NCBI RefSeq assembly: GCF_000425945.1
Contig: NZ_KE384480.1
Span: 528,599-592,598, forward strand
Direction of reading: 5' to 3'
DNA length: 64,000 nt
Source of the DNA: Candidatus Solirubrobacter pratensis
GTDB lineage: Bacteria > Actinomycetota > Thermoleophilia > Solirubrobacterales > Solirubrobacteraceae
The translations under genes and the position numbers were made by a program. This document shows, in pieces, positions 15,987-24,412 of the stretch (position 1 is the stretch's first letter; the number at the start of each line of letters is the position of its first letter). Below the pieces are notes generated by a model, which was given only the letters and a program-made list of their open reading frames with translations, did not search any database and was not told the DNA's origin.

Positions 15987-16732
15987 CGAGGCGGCGGGAG
16001 GAAGCCCGCGGCTTCCAGCCGCCTGCGCCCGTCCCCGCTCATCAGCCCGTCGACGAACGCCTTCGCCTGCTCGGGATGCTTCGCGCCCTTGACCACCGCG
16101 ACACCGTACGACACCTGGGGCTGGAGGTCGTCGGGGAGCGCGATCGCGCGCAGCTTGCCGCTTGCGGCCTTGACGTCGGTCACGTAGACGAAGCCGGCGT
16201 CGACCGCGCCCTGGGAGATCTTGCCGACCACGCCGCCGACGTCGGGCTCGTTCGAGCGCACGTTGGCGAGGATCGCGTCGGATCGGCGTGTCGGCAGCTT
16301 GGCCAGCACCTTGCGCGTGTAGCTGCCGACCGGCACGCTCGGCGAGCCCATCGCGATCGTCACGCCGGGCTGCTCGAGATCGCCGATGGCGCCGACCTTC
16401 GCGCCGGAGGCCGGGACGGCGAGCACGAGCCGGTTGGCGGCGAAGACCGTGGGCTTCTCGACCAGCCCCTCCTTGTAGAGCTGCTCGGGCAGCGTCGTGT
16501 TGGCCGACGCGAACACGTCGGGCTTGACGCCCTGGCGGATCTGGGCCGCGAGCTCGTCGGAGCCCGCGAACGACGCGCGCACCTTGGCGTCGCCGAAATC
16601 GTCGCCGTAGGCGGTCATCGCCGACTTCAGGGAAGTCGCGGCGGACACGGTCAGCGTGGGCGTGCTGCCGCCCCCGGAGGAGCCGCAGGCGGCCAGGACG
16701 AGCGCGAGGCAGACGGAGGCGAGACGGCGCAT
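15983..16732 (-). CDS. modA: Molybdate-binding lipoprotein ModA
   Basis: 249 aa from ATG 16732. A lipoprotein signal with lipobox LAAC (Cys16) tethers it outside the membrane. The mature part shows VSAATSLKSAMTAY (first oxyanion-binding serines), FASANTTLPEQL, and a late GFVYVTDVKAA tyrosine segment, the standard ModA layout. It captures molybdate (or tungstate) and delivers it to ModB. It is the first gene of the modABC operon, and the MFS gene is 26 bases upstream in the same direction, so shared transcription is possible. Confidence 0.92.
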   Translation of the reverse strand: MRRLASVCLALVLAACGSSGGGSTPTLTVSAATSLKSAMTAYGDDFGDAKVRASFAGSDELAAQIRQGVKPDVFASANTTLPEQLYKEGLVEKPTVFAANRLVLAVPASGAKVGAIGDLEQPGVTIAMGSPSVPVGSYTRKVLAKLPTRRSDAILANVRSNEPDVGGVVGKISQGAVDAGFVYVTDVKAASGKLRAIALPDDLQPQVSYGVAVVKGAKHPEQAKAFVDGLMSGDGRRRLEAAGFLPPPR

Positions 16733-16758
16733 GCCGTCGCACTCTACATGGGCAGTGC

Positions 16759-18177
16759 CTAGGCGGCGACCGTGGCCTGCGGAACCGGCTCGGGCCGCGG
16801 CCGGCGCGGCCGCGGGATCGAGAGCGCGGCCGCGGTGGCCAGTGCGGCGGCGACGGCGGCGGCGATGAACGCGTCCGTGTACGCCGCCTCGGCGGGGATC
16901 GCGGAGGACCCGATCGTCTTGCTCGTGAGCAGCGTCGCCACCAGCTGCGCGCCGAGCGCGCCGCCGAGCGTGCGCATGATCGTGTTGATCCCCGTCGCCA
17001 CCCCGACCTCGTTGGAGGGGACCGACTCCACCACGATGTTCGCCATCGACGCGAACGCGAACCCGACGCCGAGCCCCATCAGCGCGCCCCCGGCCATGAT
17101 CTCCCAGATGCTCGCGTGCGCCATGGCGAAGACGACGAACGCGAGTGAGAGCAGCGCGGACCCGAGCACGAGCGGCAGACGCGAGGACGAGCGCGCGAGC
17201 CGTCCGGCCCAGGGGCCGGCGAACAGCATCACGGCGGTGCTCGGCAGCATCAGCGCGCCGGCGCCGGTGACCGTCGCGCCGAAGCCGTATCCGTAGCGCT
17301 CGGGCGTCTGCGCGAGCTGCGGCACGAGCAGGAAGGACGCGAACATCGCGAAGCCGACGAGCACCGCGTTGATGTTCGTCATCAGCACCGGCCGGCGGCG
17401 CAGGACGCGCATGTCCACCAGCGGGTGCTCGACCCGCAGCTCGACGAGGACCCAGATCACGGCGAGCACGATCCCGGCCGCCGACAGCCCGATCACGCCG
17501 GCCGATCCCCAGCCCCAGTCGGTCGCCTGGCTGAGCCCGTAGAGCAGGGAGACGAGCGCCAGCGAGAGCAGCGCCGCGCCCAGCCAGTCGACCCGCGTGT
17601 CGGCGGGCGTGTGCGCGCGCGGCACGTCGCGCCAGATCGTGTACGCGGCGGGCAGCGCCAGCAGGCCGAGCCAGAACAGCCACGACGGCCCGAGCGCGTC
17701 CACGATCAGGCCCGCGATCACGAGCCCGACGCCGCCGCCGATGCCGAACGTGGCGCTGATGCCGCCGATCGCGGTCGCGACGCGATCTTGCGGGAAGGTG
17801 TCGCGGATGATCCCGAACGCGAGCGGGAAGATGCCGCCGCCGACGCCCTGGACGACGCGGCCGGCGACGAGGAGCGCGAGCGATCCGGCGAGCGCGCAGA
17901 TCACGCTTCCGGCCGCGAACACGAGCAGCACGATGGTGAGCACGCGCGCGCGGCCGTAGAGGTCGCCCAGCTTGCCGATGATCGGCGTCGCCACGCTCGC
18001 CGCCAGCAGGTAGCCGGTCAGCACCCAGGCGATCGACGAGGCGTCGGCGCCGAACGAGCGCTCGAGCTCGGGCAGAGCCGGGGAGACGACCGTCTGGGAG
18101 AGCGCGTAGGCCATCCCGGCCAGCACGAGGGCGATGAAGACGGCCCGCGTGTGATCGTGAGGCTTCGGGTCCACCAC
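16759..18177 (-). CDS. MFS drug exporter, DHA2-type (14 TM)
   Basis: 472 aa from GTG 18177. About 14 hydrophobic segments. Motif A-like GKLGDLYGRARVL after TM2, GRVVQGVGGGIFPLAFGIIR (motif B region), and ISATFGIGGGVGLVIAGLIV (motif C, antiporter signature). This is the proton-coupled multidrug exporter family (EmrB/QacA type). The start faces a divergent gene at 18308 across a spacer carrying a clear inverted repeat at 18199-18218, a likely repressor site. Substrate unknown. Confidence 0.88.
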   Translation of the reverse strand: MVDPKPHDHTRAVFIALVLAGMAYALSQTVVSPALPELERSFGADASSIAWVLTGYLLAASVATPIIGKLGDLYGRARVLTIVLLVFAAGSVICALAGSLALLVAGRVVQGVGGGIFPLAFGIIRDTFPQDRVATAIGGISATFGIGGGVGLVIAGLIVDALGPSWLFWLGLLALPAAYTIWRDVPRAHTPADTRVDWLGAALLSLALVSLLYGLSQATDWGWGSAGVIGLSAAGIVLAVIWVLVELRVEHPLVDMRVLRRRPVLMTNINAVLVGFAMFASFLLVPQLAQTPERYGYGFGATVTGAGALMLPSTAVMLFAGPWAGRLARSSSRLPLVLGSALLSLAFVVFAMAHASIWEIMAGGALMGLGVGFAFASMANIVVESVPSNEVGVATGINTIMRTLGGALGAQLVATLLTSKTIGSSAIPAEAAYTDAFIAAAVAAALATAAALSIPRPRRPRPEPVPQATVAA

Positions 18178-18198
18178 GGTGAGCGCAGTCTACGTCGA

Positions 18199-18218
18199 TG
18201 TGGACCGTCGCGTCCACA
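18199..18218. promoter_or_regulatory. Probable operator: TGTGGAC-N6-GTCCACA
   Basis: Perfect 7-bp half-sites separated by six bases, centred between the divergent MFS exporter and phosphosulfolactate-synthase-like gene. The shape suits a dimeric TetR- or GntR-type regulator. No regulator gene is adjacent, so the cognate protein is unknown. Confidence 0.45.
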
Positions 18219-18307
18219 CCCAGGGACGATTCCATAACCGAGCGTCTTCGCGAAATCTTCGCCGCGAGCCGACGCTCTCGCCGGTCGAGTCGCCATCATG
18301 GTCGGCC

Positions 18308-19096
18308 GTGGAGAGCATTCGCACCTTCGCAGCTGCGGCGCTCGACGGCCTGATACCGCTGCCTGAGCGCTCCGCCAAGCCACGCACGACGGGCGTCACC
18401 CATGTCGTCGATCCAGGCCTCACGCGCGTCGAGGCCGAGGGATTGATGGAGATCGCCGCGCCGCACGTGGACGTGATCCGGCTGGGCTGGGGCTCGGCGC
18501 TGGTGACTGGGGCGGTGGAGGCCAAGCTCGCGGTCTACCGCGAGCACGGCGTCGCGCCGATGCTCGGCGGCACGCTGACCGAGCTCGCGTTCTGCCACGG
18601 GCGCGTGGACGCCCTGCGCGAGGCGCTGACCGCGCTCGGCATCCGCCACGTCGAGGTGTCCGAGGGCACGCTGGACATGGCGCCCGGCGAGAAGCGGCGG
18701 CTGATCCGGCGGCTGGAGGCCGACTTCACGGTCTTCGTGGAGGTCGGCAGCAAGGACGGCCGGCTGGCGCCGTCGGCGGAGGCGTGGGTGCGGCAGGCGG
18801 TCGACGCCCTCGAGGCCGGGGCCTCCGCGGTCGTGTGCGAAGGCCGCGTGTCGGGCGACGCGGGGCTGTACTGGCCCGACGGGTCGATCCGCGACGAGCT
18901 GGTCGGCGCGCTGGTGGAGGCCTGCGGAGGGGACCGGCTGATCTTCGAGGCGCCGCGGCGCTCGCAGCAGGCGTGGCTGGTCCGCCACTTCGGCGCGAAC
19001 GTCAACCTCGGCAACGTCCTGCCGTGGGACCTGATCGCGGTCGAGAGCCTGCGGCTCGGGCTGCGCTCGGACACGCTGACGCGCTTCCACAGGTGA
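18308..19096 (+). CDS. Phosphosulfolactate synthase-like (ComA/YitD family)
   Basis: 262 aa from GTG 18308; a GTG at 18179 is in frame but would run through the operator. ComA adds sulfite to phosphoenolpyruvate to give phosphosulfolactate. Family marks: THVVDPGL near 31, DVIRLGWGSAL near 55, LGGTLTELA near 87, VEVSEGTLD near 115, VFVEVGSKDG near 142, IFEAPRRSQQAWL, NVNLGNV and GLRSDTLTRF at the end. Most homologues have VK.GWGT where this has IRLGWGS, so chemistry may differ. The next gene (ATP-grasp) overlaps it by 4 bases, which suggests a sulfonate-containing product (inference). Confidence 0.8.
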   Translation: MESIRTFAAAALDGLIPLPERSAKPRTTGVTHVVDPGLTRVEAEGLMEIAAPHVDVIRLGWGSALVTGAVEAKLAVYREHGVAPMLGGTLTELAFCHGRVDALREALTALGIRHVEVSEGTLDMAPGEKRRLIRRLEADFTVFVEVGSKDGRLAPSAEAWVRQAVDALEAGASAVVCEGRVSGDAGLYWPDGSIRDELVGALVEACGGDRLIFEAPRRSQQAWLVRHFGANVNLGNVLPWDLIAVESLRLGLRSDTLTRFHR

Positions 19097-20076
19097 GCCG
19101 CCCCGCGGTCCTGCTGACAGGCGTCGGCAAGCGCTACGACATCGTCAGCGCGTTCGCCCAGCACGCGCTCGTGGTCGCCGCGGACCCGTCTCCGCTGGCG
19201 CCGGCGCAGTACGCGGCCGACGTGCGCGTGGCGCCGCCGCGGGCCGACGATCCGTCCTACGTCCCATTCCTGCGCGAGCTGTGCTCGCAGCACGGCGTGG
19301 TCGCAGTGGTGCCCTTGACGGATCTCGACCTCGACGTGCTCGGGGACTCCGACCTGCCCGCGTTCGTGCCCGATGCCGAGGTCTGCCGGCGCACGTTCGA
19401 CAAGTACCTCGCCCATCAGCTGCTGCTCGAGCACGGGCTGCCGTCGCCGCCTACGTGGCTGCCGGGGGAGGAGCCACAGGGGTTCCCGGCGGTGGTCAAG
19501 CCGCGCCGCGGCTCCGGCTCGCGCTCGATCCACCCGGCGGCCGACGCGCGCGAGGCGGACTTCTTCGCCGGCTACGTCAAGGAGCCGGTGATGGTGCAGC
19601 GGTTCATGGACGGCCCCGAGTTCTCGGTCGACGTGCTGTGCGACCTCGAAGGGCGCTGCCTGAACGCGATCCCGCGGACGATGCTCGAGTCTCGCGGCGG
19701 CGAGTCGATCAAGGGCGCCGCGATCGCCGATCCGGAGCTGATCGAGCTGGGGCGCGCGGTCGCCGAGACGCTGCCGCTGCGCGGGCCGGCGACGATCCAG
19801 ATGTTCCGCGACCGGTCACTCGGGCTGCGCGTGACCGACATCAACGCGCGCTTCGGCGGGGCGTTCGCGTGCCCGATGTACGCGGCGCGTCCCGGCAGGA
19901 CCTATCCGGAGCTGATCGTGCGCATGGCGCTGGGGGAGACGATCGAGCCGCACGTGGGCGACTTCCTCGCCGGGCGGACGTTCACGCGCTTCTTCTGGCA
20001 GATCGAGCTGGACGAGCAGATGCGCCCGACGGGGCGCGACATCGTCGCCGAGGGCCGCCCGCGCGCGCCGCGCTGA
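19093..20076 (+). CDS. ATP-grasp ligase (carbamoyl-phosphate-synthase-like)
   Basis: 327 aa from GTG 19093, overlapping the upstream stop (GTGA). An N-terminal pre-ATP-grasp Rossmann part begins VLLTGVGKRYDIVSAF. The ATP-grasp then shows FPAVVKPRRGSGSRSI near 136, EPVMVQRFMDGPEFSVDVL, and metal ligands in VTDINARFGGAF near 252. Such enzymes join a carboxylate to an amine or thiol through an acyl phosphate. Coupling to a ComA-like gene suggests it ligates a sulfonate-derived acid, but the substrate cannot be read from sequence. Confidence 0.82.
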   Translation: MSRPAVLLTGVGKRYDIVSAFAQHALVVAADPSPLAPAQYAADVRVAPPRADDPSYVPFLRELCSQHGVVAVVPLTDLDLDVLGDSDLPAFVPDAEVCRRTFDKYLAHQLLLEHGLPSPPTWLPGEEPQGFPAVVKPRRGSGSRSIHPAADAREADFFAGYVKEPVMVQRFMDGPEFSVDVLCDLEGRCLNAIPRTMLESRGGESIKGAAIADPELIELGRAVAETLPLRGPATIQMFRDRSLGLRVTDINARFGGAFACPMYAARPGRTYPELIVRMALGETIEPHVGDFLAGRTFTRFFWQIELDEQMRPTGRDIVAEGRPRAPR

Positions 20077-20138
20077 AGCCGGCGATGCGCACGGGGGGCG
20101 GGTTCGGCACCCGCCGCCCCGGCGGCATTGCTGGTCGT

Positions 20139-20546
20139 CTATACGTCGAAGAAGCGCAGGGAGACCTGCCCGAGGACGATCAGGTCCCCGTTGCGCAGGA
20201 TGGCTTCGTTGACGCGCTCGCCGTTGACGCGGAGACCATTGAGGCTGCGATCGTCCAGGATGACCGTCTCCGCGCCGCGGCGCGCGAGCAGCGCGTGACG
20301 GCGGGACACGGATGAGTCGTCCAGGACGACGTCGGCCGCCGGACTGCGGCCGATGTGCATGACGTCGGCGGTGAGCGGCAGGAGCACGATCTCGCCCGCG
20401 TCCTCGATGCCGAGGTAGCGGCCGGGCGCGAGTTGCGGCAGCGTTGCTAGGGCGTGCCGGCGGTCCCGCTCCATGACGCGCGGGATCGTTCCTGTTTCTT
20501 GTGTGGGTGCTTCTGTGGGTAGGGGGTGAGGGTCGGCGATGGCCAC
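20139..20546 (-). CDS. FHA-domain protein
   Basis: 135 aa from GTG 20546 with a good GGAGG six bases upstream. A single C-terminal forkhead-associated domain (about 58-135) has MHIGRSPAADVVLDD, SVSRRHALL and SLNGLRVNG, all the phosphothreonine-binding residues. The N-terminal 55 residues are Pro-rich and unstructured, as in GarA/Fhi-type adaptors that bind Ser/Thr-kinase products. No kinase is adjacent. Confidence 0.88.
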   Translation of the reverse strand: MAIADPHPLPTEAPTQETGTIPRVMERDRRHALATLPQLAPGRYLGIEDAGEIVLLPLTADVMHIGRSPAADVVLDDSSVSRRHALLARRGAETVILDDRSLNGLRVNGERVNEAILRNGDLIVLGQVSLRFFDV

Positions 20547-21287
20547 GGGGCACCTCCGTTACGGGCGTGGTCAGGGCCTGCCGCGGAGTATCGTCCCCAT
20601 GGATCTCAAGCATGGGCTAAAAATCCCGTAGGAACCGGCCCAGAAGGGTAAATCCGGGGCCGCCGGTCTGGACTCGCCGTGCGGCGGGTTCTCGGGGTTC
20701 GCGAGGCGGCTCCTGAGCTGCTGCGCGAAGCGGCCGTGCCGGTGATCGAGTGTGTCCGGCGGGCACGGCGAGTCTCCGCTCGCGCACCGACTCCGCGTAC
20801 CGGTGCCTTGCAGGGGGCCGGCGAACTGCTTAGTACGCCGGCTCCGCGCGGCGCCGCGATCTCCGCCGTGCCGCCGGGACCCCTGAGCCGGATGGGTGGC
20901 GATGATCGTTCGTGCGCGAAGCGCCCGTGCCGGTGATCGAACGTGTCCGTCAGGCCGGCGAGCCAGATGGACCCGCACTCCTTACCAGCGCAGTTCGCCG
21001 ATTCTCCCGCGCGCCGATTCTCCCGCGCGCCTCCAGAGCGCGCGCGTGCCCGCCCGACGCGCCGCGCCGCCGCCGTCTCCGCGCGCCGACGAGCCTCCGC
21101 GCGGCGGTGGGGTAGGCCATGAGTGCGCGGGCGGTCGAGCCGCGCCGATCCCGCCGCGCGGCGGCGCCCGCCCGGACCCCGGGCCGCAACGCACCCGGGG
21201 AGCCGCCTCGAGGGACTCGAATCCGTCGCCGGCGAGACAGTCCAACGGCGCCCCAGTGCCGACTTGGTACTCTGTCGGCCTTCCCAC
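20547..21287. repeat. 740-bp spacer with dispersed intergenic repeats
   Basis: No convincing gene. A ~45-bp unit occurs twice in the same orientation, near 20722 and 20913 (sharing CCGTGCCGGTGATCGA). At 20983 it holds TTACCAGCGCAGTTCGCCG, also found near 6627, followed by two copies of GCCGATTCTCCCGCGCG. The spacer ends 21 bases or so before tRNA-Leu, so the tRNA promoter should lie in its last 100 bases, but I see no clear -35/-10. Confidence 0.55.
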
Positions 21288-21371
21288 GCGGCTGTGGTGA
21301 AATTGGTATACACGCCGTCTTCAGGTGGCGGTGGGCGAACGCCCGTGGAGGTTCGAGTCCTCTCAGCCGCA
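21288..21371 (+). tRNA. tRNA-Leu (CAG)
   Basis: 84 nt. Acceptor GCGGCTG pairs with CAGCCGC, discriminator A, no encoded CCA. The anticodon stem-loop is CCGTC-TTCAGGT-GGCGG, giving anticodon CAG. A long variable arm (GTGGGCGAACGCCCGT) marks it as class II, and the T loop is TTCGAGT. A GC hairpin (GGGCCCC 21377-21383 with GGGGCCC 21395-21401) lies between it and the next tRNA and may be a processing or termination element. Confidence 0.96.
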
Positions 21372-21413
21372 CTTCCGGGCCCCGTTGCTAGTGTGGGGCC
21401 CCGGATGGTCCCT

Positions 21414-21486
21414 GCCGCTATCGTCTAGGGGACTAGGACGCCGCCCTCTCACGGCGGAAACCGGGGTTCGAATCCCCGTAGCGGTA
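21414..21486 (+). tRNA. tRNA-Glu (CTC)
   Basis: 73 nt. Acceptor GCCGCTA pairs with TAGCGGT (G1-U72 wobble, as usual in actinobacterial tRNA-Glu). Anticodon arm CCGCC-CTCTCAC-GGCGG gives CTC. T arm CGGGG-TTCGAAT-CCCCG. Discriminator A, no encoded CCA. It lies 42 bases after tRNA-Leu and is probably co-transcribed with it. Confidence 0.96.
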
Positions 21487-21496
21487 CCTCACGATT

Positions 21497-21523
21497 CCCG
21501 CCTGCCAGGCGGGTTTCGTCGTT
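21497..21523 (+). terminator. Rho-independent terminator after the tRNA pair
   Basis: Stem CCCGCCT / AGGCGGG with loop GCC, followed by TTTCGTCGTT, ten bases after tRNA-Glu. Confidence 0.75.
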
Positions 21524-21591
21524 AAGCGGCGACATCGCTAGATTCGATCCGAGGCGCGGCGACGCCGCGTCGTTCCGGAGGGAGCCGACAC

Positions 21592-22026
21592 ATGGCGAAG
21601 GTGCTGTACACGGCGGAGGCGACGGTCACGGGCGGCCGTGCGGAAGGGCATGGCGTCACGACCGACGGCGCGCTCGACGTGCAGCTGCGGACGCCGGCCG
21701 AGATGGGCGGCGACGGCGGCGGGACGAACCCGGAGCAGCTGTTCGCGGTCGGCTACGCCGCGTGCTTCGAGGGCGCGATCGGGGTCGCGGGGCGGCGCGA
21801 GAAGGTCGAGGTCGGGGACGTCTCGATCGTGAGCCAGGTCACGCTGAGCCCGACCGAGGAGCGCGGTTTCGGCTTAGGCGTCCGGCTCGACGTGACGCTC
21901 CCGCAGGTCACGGACCCCGAGCAGGCCGTGCGGGTCGTCGAGGCCGCCCACCAGGTGTGCCCGTACTCCAACGCGACGCGCGGGAACATCGACGTGCACC
22001 TGACCGCGAACGGCCGCGAGGTCTAG
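21592..22026 (+). CDS. ohr: Organic hydroperoxide resistance protein (Ohr/OsmC family)
   Basis: 144 aa from ATG 21592 with GGAGGGAG upstream. It is a homodimeric thiol peroxidase that reduces organic hydroperoxides. The two redox cysteines are in YAACFEGAI (about 60) and HQVCPYSNATRGN (about 124), and GGTNPEQLFAVGYAA is the classic Ohr stretch. No OhrR is adjacent. The stop overlaps the stop of a convergent small gene by 4 bases. Confidence 0.94.
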   Translation: MAKVLYTAEATVTGGRAEGHGVTTDGALDVQLRTPAEMGGDGGGTNPEQLFAVGYAACFEGAIGVAGRREKVEVGDVSIVSQVTLSPTEERGFGLGVRLDVTLPQVTDPEQAVRVVEAAHQVCPYSNATRGNIDVHLTANGREV

Positions 22027-22331
22027 TTCGGCGAGTAGTACTCGAGGTCGGGCGGCCGCGGGGTCGCCCGCGGCAGGAGCGCGTGGAGCGCGTCGGTGAC
22101 CAGCTCCTCGGGCCACTCGGCGCGGCCGAGCGTGATGACGGAGCGGACGTGCTTGTCCTCGCCGTCGGAGAGGGCATGCCCGCGCGCGGCCAGCGCGTCG
22201 GCGATCTCGTACAGGAGCTCGAGCGCGGCGGTCTCGTCGATCCGCTCGATCAGGATCTCGATGCGGTGGGGGCGAGGGGTGGGGTCCGGCGCGCGGTCGG
22301 CGTTGGCGCCGATGTACTCGTGCGGGGACAA
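22023..22331 (-). CDS. Hypothetical protein, 102 aa
   Basis: Starts at TTG 22331. It reads as a small soluble alpha/beta protein (RIEILIERIDETAALELLYEIADALAAR, then a mixed region ending PDLEYYSPN; quoted motif here is RIEILIERID). Codon use is coding-like and the stop abuts ohr. I recognise no family. Confidence 0.55.
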   Translation of the reverse strand: MSPHEYIGANADRAPDPTPRPHRIEILIERIDETAALELLYEIADALAARGHALSDGEDKHVRSVITLGRAEWPEELVTDALHALLPRATPRPPDLEYYSPN

Positions 22332-23038
22332 GCCGCAGACGGTACGCCGAAACGGCGAACGCCGGCTCTCCGGCGCCCGCGGAACCGGCGTCTAAACCCT
22401 CCAGCCGTGCATTCGACCCCTCCTCGAGTCTTTCGCGCCGCCTCGCGGCTCAGTTGCGCCAGCCCATCACGACTCCCCTCCGTCGACCCCGAACCCGTTG
22501 ACCCATCGACCTTCAGACCTTGAAGCCCATTTCAGCCCCCTCTAGCTCTCGCTGTCGATCCGTCCCGGCCCTCAGGCGCAGGAGACCCTTCGCTCGCATG
22601 CCCGATGACGGCGGCGCGTCCGCGGCGAGACGAGCTCGCCGTGCTTGCCGGGCGCCGGCCTGCGCGAGGCGCTGCGCCGTGGGCGCTGCGCTGCTCGCTG
22701 TCGTTCGTCGCCGTGCATCTGGACCGGATGCTGGAGATCGCCGGTGAGGCGGCGGCAAAGCCCCGGTAAAAGGAGCGCCTCTGCGGGGGCTTCGGATGGT
22801 CAGCACGCCCACGTCCCCGCGCCAGGCGGCCGACGGCGGATGAACCGCCTATGAACCTGTGAAAACGGCTTCGAAATGCCAGAAAGCGGCGGCGGAAGAC
22901 GAAGCTCTGCAACCCGGAAGATCGCTTCCAGCGGCGCTTTCACCTGGGCCTAGGTGCAGTCTGCCGACGTAGGGCCTTGCCCTCGGGTCGCCGATTCAGG
23001 TACAACACCGGGCGGGTTCGGAGGTTCGGAGGGTGGAA
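22332..23038. other. 700-bp non-coding stretch
   Basis: No frame looks coding. Bases 22390-22570 are pyrimidine-rich. A possible hairpin AAGCCCC / GGGGCTT spans about 22757-22793. The last part is less GC-rich (22850-22990) and presumably holds the promoter of the sensor kinase, whose GGAGG lies at 23028-23032. Confidence 0.4.
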
Positions 23039-24412
23039 ATGGAGCAAGGACCGGCTCGGAGGCCGGCGCTTCCCATGGTGTCGCTTGCGGCGGCTGGTGC
23101 CGCTGCCGTGACGCTGGCGGTCGTCGCCGTACCGTGGCTGCGATCGTCATTCGATGCGCCGTCGTTGCGCGTCGCGCTGGAAACAGGCGGATCACTGCTG
23201 GCCGTCGCGACGGTCGGGCTGCTGCTCAAGCAGTGCGGCCCGCAGTGGCGCGCCGACCGGGTGTGCCTGTCCGCGGGCCTGCTCGTGCTCGCGCTCACGT
23301 CGCTGTCGGTCGCGGGCTTGATCGTCTCCGGCGCCTGGACGCCCGAGCTGGCGCGTTACGCGATGGGCGGCAACCTCGCGGGCACGGTCATGCTCGCGGC
23401 CGCCGCCTTCGCGCCCGCCGGGCTGCGCGTATCGAGGCGCACCCTGTGGCTCGCCGCCGGCGGCCTCGGGCTCGTGCTCTTCGGCGGCGCCGCCTACCTC
23501 GCAGGTCCCGGGCCGGCCGACCTCGGCCTGATCGAGTCGCCCCGCCCCGGCTTCAAGCCCGACCTCGGGCGGCTGATCGTGCAGCTCGTCACCGCCGGCG
23601 CGCTGATCGCCGCCGCGATCGGGCTCGCGCGCCGCGCCGGCGAGCGCGGCGACGCGCTCATGCGCTGGGCTGCCGTCGCCGTCGTGCTCGGCGGCTTCGC
23701 GAAGCTCAACTACGCGCTCTTCCCGCCGCTCGACGGCAAGGCCGTGCATCTCGGCGACCTCCTGCGCGTGCTCGGCTGGCTGGCGCTGCTGGCGGGCGTG
23801 ATCGAGGAGGTCCGCGCCGGGGTCCGCCGCCGCGCCGACGCCGCGGTGCTCGGCGAGCGCCGGCGGCTCGCGCGCGAGCTGCACGACGGCGTCGCGCAGG
23901 AGCTCGCCTTCATCCGCCGCCGCGCCGGCCGCCTCTCCGAGCTGCCCGACGGCATCGAGATCCTCTCCGCCGCCGAGCGCGCGCTGGAGGACTCACGCCG
24001 CGCGATCGAGGCGCTGCGGCCGTCCGCCGACGAGCCGCTGCACGTCGCGCTGGAGCGCCACGGCGCGCGCCTGGCGGTCGAGTGCGACCTGGAGGTCCGC
24101 GTGAGCACGAGGTGCGCCACCGACGTCTCGCCGGAGGTCCACGCCGAGGTGCTGCGGATCGTCGCCGAGGCGGTCCGCAACGCCGCCCACCACGGCGGCG
24201 CGCGCCACGTGCGCGTGGACCTCGTCGGCCCGCCGCTCAGCGTGCGCGTGATCGACGACGGGTCGGGCTTCGTCAGCGGCGCCAGCAGCGGCCTCGGCGT
24301 CGCCGGCTATGGCTTGATCGCGATGCGAGAGCGCGCGGAGATGGTGGGGGGACGGCTCTCGCTCGAGTCGGTCCCCGGCGCAGGCACGCTCGTCCAGGTG
24401 GTGCTCCCATAG
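23039..24412 (+). CDS. Sensor histidine kinase, NarL-type (HisKA_3)
   Basis: 457 aa from ATG 23039, six bases after GGAGG; GTG 23033 is a poorer alternative. About seven membrane helices fill residues 10-255. A cytoplasmic HisKA_3 H-box RELHDGVAQE follows with His near 282, then the HATPase with NAAHHGG (N box), VIDDGSGF (G1) and GVAGYGLIAMRERAEMVGG (G2). It autophosphorylates and signals to the response regulator whose frame begins at its stop. The signal sensed by the membrane part is unknown. Confidence 0.9.
   Translation: MEQGPARRPALPMVSLAAAGAAAVTLAVVAVPWLRSSFDAPSLRVALETGGSLLAVATVGLLLKQCGPQWRADRVCLSAGLLVLALTSLSVAGLIVSGAWTPELARYAMGGNLAGTVMLAAAAFAPAGLRVSRRTLWLAAGGLGLVLFGGAAYLAGPGPADLGLIESPRPGFKPDLGRLIVQLVTAGALIAAAIGLARRAGERGDALMRWAAVAVVLGGFAKLNYALFPPLDGKAVHLGDLLRVLGWLALLAGVIEEVRAGVRRRADAAVLGERRRLARELHDGVAQELAFIRRRAGRLSELPDGIEILSAAERALEDSRRAIEALRPSADEPLHVALERHGARLAVECDLEVRVSTRCATDVSPEVHAEVLRIVAEAVRNAAHHGGARHVRVDLVGPPLSVRVIDDGSGFVSGASSGLGVAGYGLIAMRERAEMVGGRLSLESVPGAGTLVQVVLP

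Noticed and set aside
22520..22912. Short open frames on both strands between the 102-aa gene and the sensor kinase
   Set aside because: No consistent codon bias, no start with a ribosome site, no family match.
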